From: Ferrovibrio sp035304305
GTDB lineage: Bacteria > Pseudomonadota > Alphaproteobacteria > Ferrovibrionales > Ferrovibrionaceae
Assembly (NCBI RefSeq): GCF_035304305.1
Contig: NZ_DATGQG010000087.1
Coordinates: 1 to 52,296 of the forward strand
DNA length: 52,296 nucleotides
Direction of reading: 5' to 3'
Position numbers and translations under genes: made by a program. Shown piece after piece: positions 8,871 through 18,586 of this stretch. Within the stretch, counting starts at the first letter, position 1. Every line of letters begins with the position of its first letter. Below the pieces are notes generated by a model. That model saw only the letters and a list, made by a program, of their open reading frames with translations, was not told the DNA's origin and searched no databases.

Positions 8871-9779
8871 TCATTCGGTCCAGACCTGCGGCACCGGCTG
8901 CCGCCGCACCGTTTCGCGGTAGAGGATGTACAGCCCGCTGGCGACCACGATGGCGCAGCCGACCCAGGTCTGCAGGTCGGGGAAATCGCCCCAGATATAC
9001 CAGCCGAACAGCACCGACCAGAGCAGGTGGGTGTAGTCAAAGGGCGCCGCCACCGAGGCCGGCGCCAGCGCATAGCCGCGCGTCATGAAGAGCTGGGCCG
9101 TGCCGCCCATCAGACCGACGCCGATCAGCAGCGGCAGGTCCGACCAGGCCGGCGTGACCCACACGAAGGGCAGCGTCAGGCCGGTCACGACGGTGCAGAA
9201 GGCCGTGAAATAGAAGGCGATCGTCGTCGACGGCTCGCTCTCGCTGAGCTTGCGGATCTGGATCATCGCCAGCGCATAGAGCAGCGTCGCCAGCACCACG
9301 ATCAGCGCCCCGCTCTGCACCATCCCCATGCCCGGCCGGATGATCACCAGCATGCCGATGAAGCCGACCACGATGGCCGACCAGCGATGCACCCCCACCT
9401 TCTCGCGCAGCAGCCAGATCGACAGGAAGGCGATGAAGATCGGGCCCGAGAAGGAGATCGCCGTGACATCGGCCAGCGGCATGAAGCTGTAGGAAAAGAA
9501 GAAGCCGAACATGGCCGCCAGGCCGAAGGCCGAGCGCATGCAGTGCCCGAGCAGCTGCCGTGTCCGCAGCAGGCCGAGGCCGCCGCCGCGCATCACCATG
9601 ACCAGGATCGGCGGAAAGGCGCAGAGGCTGCGGAAAAACATGATCTGCAGCGTGGGATAGCCGGCGGTCAGCCATTTCACCAGGGCATCCATTACGCCGA
9701 AACAGGACACGGCGAACACCATGCAGCCGATGCCGAGGGGGATATTCGGCTGGCTGCGAACGAAAGGCGCGACGGGCAT
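8871..9779 (-). CDS. DMT-superfamily permease with two EamA domains
   Basis: The 302-residue protein has about ten hydrophobic helices in two EamA repeats. The first is MVFAVSCFGVMDALVKWL to SIWLLREKVG; the second is from IVVGFIGMLVIIRPG to IVVASGLYILYRE. LADVTAISFSGPIFIAFLSIWLLREK is the usual signature of inner-membrane drug/metabolite exporters of this family. The substrate is not predictable. The start at 9779 (MPVAPFV) is chosen because residues encoded upstream run into a hairpin. It is transcribed toward the tRNA gene and lies downstream of the binding-protein array. Confidence 0.85.
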   Translation of the reverse strand: MPVAPFVRSQPNIPLGIGCMVFAVSCFGVMDALVKWLTAGYPTLQIMFFRSLCAFPPILVMVMRGGGLGLLRTRQLLGHCMRSAFGLAAMFGFFFSYSFMPLADVTAISFSGPIFIAFLSIWLLREKVGVHRWSAIVVGFIGMLVIIRPGMGMVQSGALIVVLATLLYALAMIQIRKLSESEPSTTIAFYFTAFCTVVTGLTLPFVWVTPAWSDLPLLIGVGLMGGTAQLFMTRGYALAPASVAAPFDYTHLLWSVLFGWYIWGDFPDLQTWVGCAIVVASGLYILYRETVRRQPVPQVWTE

Positions 9780-9805
9780 GGGGGACGCTTTTATGACATG
9801 AGAAG

Positions 9806-9830
9806 GCCCGGCATGTGTGCCATGCCGGGC
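9806..9830 (-). terminator. Stem-loop after the last binding-protein gene (weak terminator)
   Basis: A 10-bp perfect inverted repeat (GCCCGGCATG, 5-nt loop) lies 26 bp past the stop of the binding-protein gene ending at 9856. The minus-strand tail is CCTTCT rather than a clean T-run, so termination is plausible but not certain. Confidence 0.4.
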
Positions 9831-9855
9831 CCGGATTTGCACCCGTCTTCGGGGA

Positions 9856-11046
9856 TCAGTTCGTGAGCAGGTCCCCGCTCCGCACCCAGCGGCCGTTCTT
9901 CACCTGGGCCAGGAAGGCGGCGTCGGTGCCGTTGCGCCTGTTCGGCCCGAAGGTCATGACCGGGCCGCCGAAGATGTCCCTGTAGCCCTGGATCGATTCC
10001 ATCGCCTTGATGAACTTCTCCACCGTCAGGTCCTTGCCGGCACGGTCCAGCCCCATGACGACCAGATCGGCGGCGACATAGGAAAGCTGCGCCGAGGGAT
10101 TCGGATCGCTGCCGTACCTGGCCTTGTACTTGTCCACCCACTGCTGGATCGCCGGCGAGCCGGTATCGCGATAGGGCGCCTCGATCTGCGTCATGGCGTA
10201 GAGGCCATCCGTCACCCCGCCCGGCGCGCCGGAAACGTTGAGGTCGAAGGCCGCCGTCGTGCCGACCATGTCGACCTCCCAGCCCATCTTCTTGGCCGTG
10301 GCGATCGGCAGGATCGAGTCGCGCACGATGGTGCCCAGCGTGATCAGGTCGCAGTTGGCCGCGCGCAGCCGGGTGATCTGGGCGGTGAAATCGGTATCCG
10401 CCGGCTTATGGGTGGCGGTTTCCACCAGCTTCATGTTCATCGCCGCCAGCTGGTCCCTGGTGCCATCCAGGATCTCGCGCCCGAAATCCGTATCCTGATG
10501 CAGCGAGCAGATATTCTTGCGCCCCTTGACGGTGGCGAAATGCTTCACCGCGGCCCGGATCTGCGCGTAGTAGGACGTGGTCGCCGACCATTTCAGCGGA
10601 TGGAAAGGTTCGAACATCTGCCGCGCCGCGGTCAGCGGGAACATGTTCGGCACGCCGGCCTTGAGCTGGTCCGGCAGGATCGCGTTATTCATCGGGGTGC
10701 CGATCGACAGCAGCATGAGGAAGATCTTGTCGCGGTTGATCAGCTTGTTGGCCGCCTGCACCGAGCGCGGCACCTGGTACTGGCCATCCTCGACGATGTA
10801 GCGGATCTTGCGGCCATGGATGCCGCCTGCCTCGTTCACCTCGTCGAAGCGCATCCGCGCCGCATTGGCGGAATGCACGCCGAAGGCCGCCGCCACACCG
10901 GACAGGTCGGTCTGCGTGCCGATGATGATCTCGGTCTTGCTGACGCCCTGCAGCTTCGGCTGCGCGAGGGCCGTGTGGCCGGCCGACAGGGACAGAAGGG
11001 CGACGGTCGCGAAGCCGGCAACCGCGCCGATGGTGACTCTGGTCAT
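9856..11046 (-). CDS. Periplasmic binding protein, Liv/branched-chain amino acid type (paralogue 1)
   Basis: A 396-residue type 1 periplasmic binding protein with an Ala-rich Sec signal ending near TALAQ. The mature part opens GVSKTEIIIGTQTDLSG, followed by GGIHGRKIRYIVED and AANKLINRDKIFLM, the usual ligand cleft of LivK/LivJ-like receptors. The start at 11046 has GGAGAG 7 nt upstream; a frame extending 13 codons further has none. It is the most divergent of four tandem copies: it has SIGTPMNNA where copies 2-4 have AGALGTP, and lacks the AGTVxPYRDT segment seen in the others. It ends the array. Ligand unknown; the neighbouring ligase suggests an organic acid. Confidence 0.88.
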   Translation of the reverse strand: MTRVTIGAVAGFATVALLSLSAGHTALAQPKLQGVSKTEIIIGTQTDLSGVAAAFGVHSANAARMRFDEVNEAGGIHGRKIRYIVEDGQYQVPRSVQAANKLINRDKIFLMLLSIGTPMNNAILPDQLKAGVPNMFPLTAARQMFEPFHPLKWSATTSYYAQIRAAVKHFATVKGRKNICSLHQDTDFGREILDGTRDQLAAMNMKLVETATHKPADTDFTAQITRLRAANCDLITLGTIVRDSILPIATAKKMGWEVDMVGTTAAFDLNVSGAPGGVTDGLYAMTQIEAPYRDTGSPAIQQWVDKYKARYGSDPNPSAQLSYVAADLVVMGLDRAGKDLTVEKFIKAMESIQGYRDIFGGPVMTFGPNRRNGTDAAFLAQVKNGRWVRSGDLLTN

Positions 11047-11067
11047 GGCTCTCTCCGTTTCAGGGAT

Positions 11068-11105
11068 AAAAAAGGCCGCGACCACCCCGGAGGGCGCTCG
11101 CGGCC
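11068..11105 (-). terminator. Rho-independent terminator after paralogue 2
   Basis: Stem GGCCGCGA (11074-11081) pairs with 11098-11105 and is followed on the minus strand by six T (11073-11068). It isolates paralogue 2 from paralogue 1. Confidence 0.8.
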
Positions 11106-11141
11106 GGTCATCTCAAGCACACCCGGTAATCCTGCTGCCGC

Positions 11142-12329
11142 TCAGCTCCCGTAATTGACCGGGCCGGCAATCTGGACGAAGCGGCCTTTCTGCACCTGGT
11201 ACAGGAAGCTCTCGTTGCTGCCCTGGCGCTTGTCGGGCCCGTAGGACGCCACCGGACCGCCGAAGATGTCGCGATAGCCCCTGATGCTCTCCATCGCCGC
11301 GATCAGCGTATCCACGGTCAGGTTCCGGCCGGCGCGGTCGAAAGCGAAGATCAGCTGGTCCGCCAGGGCATGGCCGTAGACGGCGCCGATGTTCGGATCG
11401 CTGCCGAACCGCTCCTTGTAGCGGTCCATCCAGGCGACCACCGTGGGTGACGCCGTGTCGCGATACGGCAGCACCGTGCCGGCCATCGTGTAGAAGCCCT
11501 CGGTAACGCCGCCCGGCGCCCCGGCGACGATCTGGTCGTAATTCGCCGACTGGCCGAGGAAGGTGACGTCCCAGCCCATCTTGCGCGCCGTGGCATAGGG
11601 CACGATGGCGTCGCGGATGATGGTGCCGAGCACGACGAGGTCGCAATCGGCGGCACGCAGCTTGGTGATCTGGGCGGTAAAGTCGGTGTCGGCCGGCTTG
11701 TTGGTCGCCGTCTCGATCAGCGGCAGATTCATCGCCTTGGTCTGGTCCTGCACCGCCTCGAGGATCTCCTTGCCGAAATCGGTATCCTGATACAGCGTGC
11801 AGATGCGCTTCTTGCCCTGGTTGGCGACCATCCAGACGATGCCGGCGCGGATCTGGTCGTAATAGGTCGAGCCGCCGGAGAATTTCAGCCGATGGAACGG
11901 CAGATACATCTGCCGCGCCGCGGTGATCGGAAAGAAGTTCGGCACATTCGCCTTCAGCTGGTCCGGCAGGACGGCGTTGTTCATCGGGGTGCCGAGCGCG
12001 CCGGCCATCAGGAAGATGTTGTCGCGGTTGATCAGCTTGTTGGCCGCCTGCACGGCGCGCGGCACCTGGTACTGGTTGTCCTCGACGATCAGCCTGATCT
12101 TGCGGCCATGCACGCCGCCCTGGGCATTAAGTTCGTCGAAGCGCATCCGCATGGCGTTGGACGAGCCGACACCATAGGACGCCGCGACACCGCTCAGGTC
12201 GGTGTGCATGCCGATGATGATTTCGGTGGCGGTGACGCCGCGGGTTTTGCCCGATTGCGCCGGGGCATGCCCGGCGGCAAGCACGAGAACGGCCGCTGCT
12301 GCGACCCCGAGTAATCCTACTCCACGCAT
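11142..12329 (-). CDS. Periplasmic binding protein, Liv type (paralogue 2)
   Basis: A 395-residue secreted receptor with signal peptide MRGVGLLGVAAAAVLVLAAG and cleavage near APAQS. The mature start is GVTATEIIIGMHTDLSG, followed by GGVHGRKIRLIVEDNQYQVPR and LYQDTDFGKEILE, nearly identical in order to paralogues 3 and 4. GGAGG precedes the ATG at 12329. It has its own terminator and a palindrome 80 bp upstream (12410-12424), so it is probably an independent transcript. Confidence 0.9.
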   Translation of the reverse strand: MRGVGLLGVAAAAVLVLAAGHAPAQSGKTRGVTATEIIIGMHTDLSGVAASYGVGSSNAMRMRFDELNAQGGVHGRKIRLIVEDNQYQVPRAVQAANKLINRDNIFLMAGALGTPMNNAVLPDQLKANVPNFFPITAARQMYLPFHRLKFSGGSTYYDQIRAGIVWMVANQGKKRICTLYQDTDFGKEILEAVQDQTKAMNLPLIETATNKPADTDFTAQITKLRAADCDLVVLGTIIRDAIVPYATARKMGWDVTFLGQSANYDQIVAGAPGGVTEGFYTMAGTVLPYRDTASPTVVAWMDRYKERFGSDPNIGAVYGHALADQLIFAFDRAGRNLTVDTLIAAMESIRGYRDIFGGPVASYGPDKRQGSNESFLYQVQKGRFVQIAGPVNYGS

Positions 12330-12409
12330 GCGAACCTCCCTGGAATTTTTATAGTTGCGGGAAAAGACTAGCGTGGAAGCAGGGTGTCGCCACCCGGAAT
12401 TTACGTTAC

Positions 12410-12424
12410 GTCAGCAATGCTGAC
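12410..12424. promoter_or_regulatory. Perfect palindrome upstream of paralogue 2 (candidate operator)
   Basis: GTCAGCA-A-TGCTGAC is a 7-bp perfect dyad around one base, about 80 bp before the paralogue 2 start. It directly follows TTACGTTAC. Size and place fit a regulator site, but no regulator gene is nearby. Confidence 0.35.
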
Positions 12425-12442
12425 CCGCTTGCTGCGTTGCGC

Positions 12443-12476
12443 AAAAGAAAACGCCCGCGGCTTGCGCCGCGGGCGT
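12443..12476 (-). terminator. Rho-independent terminator after paralogue 3
   Basis: An 11-bp perfect GC stem (12451-12461 with 12466-12476) and 4-nt loop are followed on the minus strand by TTTCTTTT. The core and tail are almost identical to the terminator after paralogue 4. Confidence 0.9.
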
Positions 12477-12498
12477 TCCGACCGAAGCCGTATACGGA

Positions 12499-13677
12499 TC
12501 AGTACTTCAGCGGGCCGGCAATCTGCACGAAACGGCCCTTCTGGATCTGATAGAACAGCACGTCGGTGGTGCCCTGGTGCTTGTTGGGACCGAAGCTGAT
12601 CACCGGGCCGCCGAAGATATCGCGGTAGCCGTTGATGCTCTCGAGTGCCGCGAGGAACTTCTCGGTGGTGAGATCCTTCCCGGCACGCTGCAGCGCGGTG
12701 ACGATCAGATCGGCGATGTTGTGGCCGTACACGGCGCCGATATTCGGATCGCTGCCGTACTTCGCCTTGTAGGCATCCCACCAGGCGGCAACGGTGGCGT
12801 TGGCGGTGTCACGATACGGCATCACCGTGCCGGCGCCGACATAGAGGCCCTCGGTCACGCCGCCGGGCGCGGAGGCCACGATCTGGTCGAAGCTGGCCGA
12901 CTGCGACACGAAGTCGACATCGGTCCAGCCCATCTTGCGGGCCGTGGCATAGGGCACGATGGCGTCACGCACGATGGCGCCCATGGCGATCAGGTCGCAG
13001 CCGGCCGAACGCAGCTTGGTGATCTGCGCGGTGAAATCGGTGTCAGTCGGCTTGTTGGTGGCGGTCTCGACCACCTGCATGTTCATCGCCTTGGCCTGGT
13101 CCTGCACCGCTTCCAGGATCTCCTTGCCGAAATCGGTATCCTGATACAGCGTGCAGAGCTTCTTGCGACCGTTCTTCTCGACCAGATACTTGATGCCCGC
13201 GCGGCTGTGGTCGTAGTAGCTCGAGAAGGTCTGGAACTTGAGCTTGTGGAACGGCTCGGCCATCGAGCGTGCCGCGGTCAGCGGCGACAGGTTCGGCACA
13301 TTGGCCTTGAACTGCTCCTCGAACACCGCATTGTTGTGCGGCGTGCCGAGGGCGCCGGCCATCAGGAAGATGCGGTCGCGATTGATCAGCTTGTTCGCTG
13401 CCTGCACGGCGCGCGGCACCTGATACTGATGATCCTCGACGATGAAGCGGATCTTGCGGCCATGCACGCCGCCTTCGCCGTTGATCTTGTCGAAGTACAG
13501 CCGCATGGCGTTCGACACATGGACGCCGTAGGACGCCGCCGGCCCGCTGAGATCGGTATGCTGGCCGATCACCACCTCGCTCTTGGAGACGCCACGCACA
13601 TTCTGCGCCATGGCCGGGACCGCAGCTGCGGTCGCCAGCGCCATCGCGGCAACACCGAGTACATAAACTCCACGCAT
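12499..13677 (-). CDS. Periplasmic binding protein, Liv type (paralogue 3)
   Basis: A 392-residue receptor with signal peptide MRGVYVLGVAAMALATAAAV and cleavage after AMAQ. The ligand domain begins GVSKSEVVIGQHTDLSG. It is closest to paralogue 4, sharing FEEQFKANVPN, DVDFVSQSASFDQIVASAPGG and YVGAGTVMPYRDT. The ATG at 13677 is 7 nt after GGGGAG. It has its own terminator. A short odd palindrome (GCAGATTCTGC, 13746-13756) is upstream. Confidence 0.9.
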   Translation of the reverse strand: MRGVYVLGVAAMALATAAAVPAMAQNVRGVSKSEVVIGQHTDLSGPAASYGVHVSNAMRLYFDKINGEGGVHGRKIRFIVEDHQYQVPRAVQAANKLINRDRIFLMAGALGTPHNNAVFEEQFKANVPNLSPLTAARSMAEPFHKLKFQTFSSYYDHSRAGIKYLVEKNGRKKLCTLYQDTDFGKEILEAVQDQAKAMNMQVVETATNKPTDTDFTAQITKLRSAGCDLIAMGAIVRDAIVPYATARKMGWTDVDFVSQSASFDQIVASAPGGVTEGLYVGAGTVMPYRDTANATVAAWWDAYKAKYGSDPNIGAVYGHNIADLIVTALQRAGKDLTTEKFLAALESINGYRDIFGGPVISFGPNKHQGTTDVLFYQIQKGRFVQIAGPLKY

Positions 13678-13781
13678 CTCAATCTCCCCAGAAAAAGTTT
13701 CTTGTTTGCGGATCGAGGCTAGCCCGGAACCGCATGGAATAGATAGCAGATTCTGCCGTTTTCCGGGTGACTGTGCAGCGC

Positions 13782-13813
13782 AAAAGAAAACGCCCGCGGC
13801 AAAGCCGCGGGCG
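13782..13813 (-). terminator. Rho-independent terminator after paralogue 4
   Basis: A 10-bp stem (13791-13800 with 13804-13813) and 3-nt loop are followed on the minus strand by TTTTCTTTT. Confidence 0.9.
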
Positions 13814-13842
13814 CCTCCTACCCCTTTAACCCTTTAAGGGTT

Positions 13843-15021
13843 TTAATACCGGAGCGGGCCGGCAATCTTCACGAAACGGCCCTTCTGGATCTGGTACAGC
13901 AGCACCTCGTTCGTGCCGAGATGCTTGTCCGGGCCGAAATTCACCACCGGGCCGCCGAAAATGTCGCGGTAACCGCTGATGCTCTCCAGCGCCTTGACGA
14001 ACTTCTCGGTCGTCAGGTCCTTACCGGCCTTTTCCAGCGCGGTGATGATCAGGTTGGCCGTGTTGGTGCCATAGACGGCGCCGATATTGGGGTCCGCGCC
14101 GTATTTCGCCTTGTAGGCGTCCCACCAGGCCGCAACCGTGGCATCGGCGGTGTCGCGGTAGGGCATCACCGTGCCGGCGCCGACATACATGCCCTCGGTG
14201 ACGCCGCCCGGCGCCGAGGCCACGATCTGGTCGAAGCTGGCCGACTGCGAGACGAAGTCGACGTCGTTCCAGCCCATCTTGCGCGCGGTGGCGTAGGACA
14301 GGATGGCGTCGCGCACGATGGCGCCCAGCGCCACCAGGTCGCAGCCGGCGTTGCGCAGCTTGGTGATCTGGGCGGTGAAATCGGTGTCGGTCGGCTTGTT
14401 GGTCGCCGTCTCGACCAGCGGCAGGTTCATCGCCTTGACCTGGTCCTGCACGCCTTCCAGGGTCTCCTTGCCGAAATCGGTGTCCTGGTAGAGCGTGCAG
14501 ATTTTCTTGCGGCCGTTCTTCTCGACCACGTATTTGATGCCGGCGCGGATGTGGTCGTAGTAGCTCGAGATGGTCTGGAACTTGAGCGGATGATGCGGCT
14601 CGACCATCGAACGGGCGGCCGTGACCGGGTTGACGTTCGGGATGCCGGCCTTGAACTGCTCCTCGAACACCGCGGCATTATGCGGCGTGCCGAGCGCGCC
14701 GGCCATGATGAAGATCTTGTCGCGGTTGATCAGCTTGTTCGCCGCCTGCACGGCGCGCGGAACCTGATACTGGCTGTCCTCGACGATCAGCCGGATCTTG
14801 CGGCCATGGATGCCGCCCTCGGCATTGATCTTCTCGAACTGCAGCCGCATCGCATTGGACGAGCTGACGCCGTAGGACGCCGCGACGCCGCTGAGATCGG
14901 TATGCATGCCGATCACGATTTCCGACTTGGTGACGCCGCGCACGTTCTGCGCGGATGCGGTGCCGGCAAGGCCGGCTGCGGCCAGCAGGGCCGCCGAAAA
15001 CGCCAAAGACCTGATACGCAT
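13843..15021 (-). CDS. Periplasmic binding protein, Liv type (paralogue 4)
   Basis: A 392-residue receptor with signal peptide MRIRSLAFSAALLAAAGLAG and cleavage near ASAQ, then GVTKSEIVIGMHTDLSG and the shared HGRKIRLIVED block. The start at 15021 has AGGAGG with 8-nt spacing; the longer frame to 15117 overlaps the ligase stop and has no signal-like N-terminus. It sits 82 bp after the acyl-CoA synthetase gene with no terminator between, so it is probably the receptor co-transcribed with livHMGF. Paralogues 3, 2 and 1 follow as separate units. Confidence 0.9.
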   Translation of the reverse strand: MRIRSLAFSAALLAAAGLAGTASAQNVRGVTKSEIVIGMHTDLSGVAASYGVSSSNAMRLQFEKINAEGGIHGRKIRLIVEDSQYQVPRAVQAANKLINRDKIFIMAGALGTPHNAAVFEEQFKAGIPNVNPVTAARSMVEPHHPLKFQTISSYYDHIRAGIKYVVEKNGRKKICTLYQDTDFGKETLEGVQDQVKAMNLPLVETATNKPTDTDFTAQITKLRNAGCDLVALGAIVRDAILSYATARKMGWNDVDFVSQSASFDQIVASAPGGVTEGMYVGAGTVMPYRDTADATVAAWWDAYKAKYGADPNIGAVYGTNTANLIITALEKAGKDLTTEKFVKALESISGYRDIFGGPVVNFGPDKHLGTNEVLLYQIQKGRFVKIAGPLRY

Positions 15022-15103
15022 ACTGTATTTCCTCCTGGGTGGGCCTGGTTCTACTGCAAAGGACAGCCGATTCTCACGCCGGCATGAATCTTCCGCCGGT
15101 GCC

Positions 15104-16978
15104 TCAGGCGCCGGCATACATCTCGTCGATCATCGCCTTGTACTTCTCGTTCACGAATTTCCGCTTCAGCTTCATGGTCGGCGTCAGCTCGTCGTCCTCG
15201 GCCGTCAGCTGCTGGTCGATCAGGCGGAACTTCTTGATCGTCTCGACGCGGGCGAAATTGCGGTTCACCTTCTCGATCTCTTCCCAGATCAGGTCCTGCA
15301 CCTCCTTCGCGTGGCACAGCGAAGCGAAGTTGGTGAAGGGCACGTTCAGGTCCTGAGCGTATTTCACCACGTTCTCGTGGTCGATCATGATCAGGCAGGT
15401 GAGGAACTTGCGGCGGTCGCCGATCACCACGGCGTCCGAGATATAGGGGCTGAACTTCAGCTGGTTCTCGATCTCCGACGGGGTGATGTTCTTGCCGCCG
15501 GCCGTGATGATGATGTCCTTCATCCGGTCGGTGATCTTGTACCAGCCCTCGTTGTCGACCACGCCGACATCGCCGGTATGCAGCCAGCCGTCGATGATGG
15601 TCTCGGCGGTCTTGGCCGGATTGTTCAGGTAGCCCATGAAGACGTGCGGTCCCCTCAGCAGAATCTCGCCTTCCGGGCTGATCTTCACTTCCGTGTTCGG
15701 CACCGCCTTGCCGATCATGCCGAGCTTCACCTCGCCGTCCGGCGGCGCGGTGGCGAGGCCGACATTCTCGGTCTGGCCATAGACCTCGCGCATATCCTTG
15801 CCGAGTGCGAGATACCACTTGATCAGGTCGGGCGAGATCGGCGCCGCGCCGGTGACCAGCCACTTGCAGCGGTCGATGCCGATCATGCGCTTGACGTTCT
15901 TCAGCACCAGCAGGTCGGCCAGCCAGAAGGCGAATTTCAGCAGGGCCGAAGGCTCGCGGCCTTCCAGGCGGCATTGCGCGACCTTGTAGCCGATGCCCAG
16001 CGCGGTGCGGTAGGCCCATTTGCCGAAGGCGGTCGCGTCCTTCATGCGGATGGCAATGCCGGAGTAGAATTTCTCCCACAGCCGCGGCACGGCGAAAAAG
16101 ACGGTCGGCTGCACCTCCTGCAGGTTCTGCGCCACCGTCTCCGGGCTCTCGGCGAAATTCACCGTCGAGCCCGAGCGGATCGGCCAGAGCAGCGTGAAGC
16201 CGCGCTCGGCGATGTGGCAGAGCGGCAGGAAGCTGAGCTGCTCGTCGCTCTCCCCCTGCTCCAGCAGGCGCCCGGCATTCTCCATCTGGAACACCAGGTT
16301 GCGGTGGCTGATCATCGCACCCTTCGGCGCGCCGGTGGTGCCCGAGGTGTAGATCAGGATGGCGAGATCTTCCGGCCGGCCGAGTTCGAGCTGCTGCTCC
16401 CAGTAGTCCGGATTGTCCTGCTCGAAACCGCGCCCGAGCTCCAGCAGCTGGTCGAAGCTGATCACCATCGGATCGCTGAAGTCGGTCAGGCCCTCCATGT
16501 CGATGACGACGATCTTCTTCAGCGTCGGGCAGCGGTCGCGCACCTCGAGGACCTTGTCGAGCTGCTCCTCGTTCTCGGCGATGTAGACCACCGTGCGGCT
16601 GTCGTTGACGATGTATTCGACCTGCTTGGCCGAGTCGGTGGTGTAGATGCCGTTGGTTACCGCGCCGATGCCCTGGGCGCCGAGATCGGCGTAGAGCCAC
16701 TGCGGATTGCCTTCCGAGATGATCGAGACCACCTCGCCGCGCTTCACCCCCAGCGCGGCGAAGCCGAGGCCGGCATGCTTGGCGTTCTCGCCGTACTCGG
16801 TCCAGGTGATCGACTTCCAGATGCCGAGATCCTTCTCGCGCATCGCCACCTTGGAGCCGCGCTCCTTCACCTTGCGCCAGAAATAGCGCGGCAGGGTGTC
16901 GCGCTCTATCACCTCGAGGATATCGGCATCGACTTCCACGCCCGTCTTGGGGTCGCGCTTCTTCGCTGTATTCGCCAT
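15104..16978 (-). CDS. AMP-dependent acyl-CoA synthetase (long-chain type) in the liv operon
   Basis: A 624-residue adenylate-forming ligase that activates a carboxylic acid to acyl-AMP and then acyl-CoA. Motifs: the P-loop LIYTSGTTGAPKGAMISHRN (about residue 210), VYGQTENVG (A5), GWLHTGDVG (A7) and a C-terminal Lys-containing domain near TPTMKLKRKFV. It resembles the FadD15-like AMP-binding proteins found inside Liv-type ABC operons of Proteobacteria. It follows livF after 36 bp. The context suggests the transporter imports a fatty, aromatic or dicarboxylic acid activated at once by this enzyme, not an amino acid. The substrate is inferred only. Confidence 0.88.
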   Translation of the reverse strand: MANTAKKRDPKTGVEVDADILEVIERDTLPRYFWRKVKERGSKVAMREKDLGIWKSITWTEYGENAKHAGLGFAALGVKRGEVVSIISEGNPQWLYADLGAQGIGAVTNGIYTTDSAKQVEYIVNDSRTVVYIAENEEQLDKVLEVRDRCPTLKKIVVIDMEGLTDFSDPMVISFDQLLELGRGFEQDNPDYWEQQLELGRPEDLAILIYTSGTTGAPKGAMISHRNLVFQMENAGRLLEQGESDEQLSFLPLCHIAERGFTLLWPIRSGSTVNFAESPETVAQNLQEVQPTVFFAVPRLWEKFYSGIAIRMKDATAFGKWAYRTALGIGYKVAQCRLEGREPSALLKFAFWLADLLVLKNVKRMIGIDRCKWLVTGAAPISPDLIKWYLALGKDMREVYGQTENVGLATAPPDGEVKLGMIGKAVPNTEVKISPEGEILLRGPHVFMGYLNNPAKTAETIIDGWLHTGDVGVVDNEGWYKITDRMKDIIITAGGKNITPSEIENQLKFSPYISDAVVIGDRRKFLTCLIMIDHENVVKYAQDLNVPFTNFASLCHAKEVQDLIWEEIEKVNRNFARVETIKKFRLIDQQLTAEDDELTPTMKLKRKFVNEKYKAMIDEMYAGA

Positions 16979-17014
16979 GGCCGTCCTCCCGTCACGACCG
17001 GCGCGGCATCTCTG

Positions 17015-17824
<810 letters not shown>

Positions 17825-17827
17825 GCT

Positions 17828-18586
17828 TCAGCCTCCCAGATACGCCTTGACCACTTCGGGGTGGCTCTGCACCTCCGAAGGGGTGCCCTGCGCCAGCACG
17901 CGGCCGTAATTCAGCGCCAGCACGCGGTCGGACACCTCGTTGACCAGGCTCATGTCATGCTCGACCATCAGCACGGTGATACCGAGCTCGTTCTTGATGT
18001 CCTGGATCCACCAGGCCATGTCCTCGGTCTCTTCCGTGTTCAGGCCCGAGGACGGCTCGTCGAGCAGCAGCAGCTTCGGCTCGGAGCAGAGCGCGCGCGC
18101 CAGCTCGACCACCTTGCGTGCGCCGTAGGGCAGATTCACGATCAGCGTGTCGCGGTAATGCTGCAGGTCGAGGAAGTCGATGACATGCTCGGCCTTCTCG
18201 CGGTGCGCCAGCTCGCTTTTCCGCACATGCGGCGCGAAGACCATTTCCCACCAGGGCTTGGTGCCGCGATGGGCATGGCGGCCGAGCAGCAGGTTCTGCA
18301 GCACGGTGGCATGCTCGAACAGCTCGATGTTCTGGAAGGTGCGCGCGATGCCCATGCCCGCAATCTGGTGCGGCGGCACGCTGGTGATGTCGCGGCCCTC
18401 GAAGATCAGCCGGCCTTCGGTCGGATTGTAGATGCGGCTGATCAGGTTGAAGACGGTGGTCTTGCCGGCGCCGTTCGGGCCGATGATGGTGAACACCTCG
18501 CCCTTGTTGATGGCGAAGCTGACCCCGTCGACGGCCTTGATGCCGCCGAAGTTGATGGCGATGTTGTCAGCCTGGAACAGCGTCAC
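17828..18586 (-). CDS. livG: Liv-type ABC transporter ATP-binding protein LivG
   Basis: A 252-residue ABC ATPase: Walker A GPNGAGKTT, then GIARTFQNIELFEHATVLQNLL (the LivG Q-loop block), signature region LPYGARKVVELARAL (diverged from the usual LSYGQ) and Walker B LLLLDEPSSGLN. The start overlaps the livM stop by 4 bp (ATGA), indicating coupled translation. Confidence 0.93.
   Translation of the reverse strand: MTLFQADNIAINFGGIKAVDGVSFAINKGEVFTIIGPNGAGKTTVFNLISRIYNPTEGRLIFEGRDITSVPPHQIAGMGIARTFQNIELFEHATVLQNLLLGRHAHRGTKPWWEMVFAPHVRKSELAHREKAEHVIDFLDLQHYRDTLIVNLPYGARKVVELARALCSEPKLLLLDEPSSGLNTEETEDMAWWIQDIKNELGITVLMVEHDMSLVNEVSDRVLALNYGRVLAQGTPSEVQSHPEVVKAYLGG

Noticed and set aside
8798..9073. 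Minus-strand frame across tRNA-Pro
   Set aside because: It reads through the tRNA and the DMT gene in another frame; no coding signs.
15022..15117. 32-residue extension of receptor paralogue 4
   Set aside because: It precedes the signal peptide and overlaps the ligase stop; AGGAGG supports the ATG at 15021.
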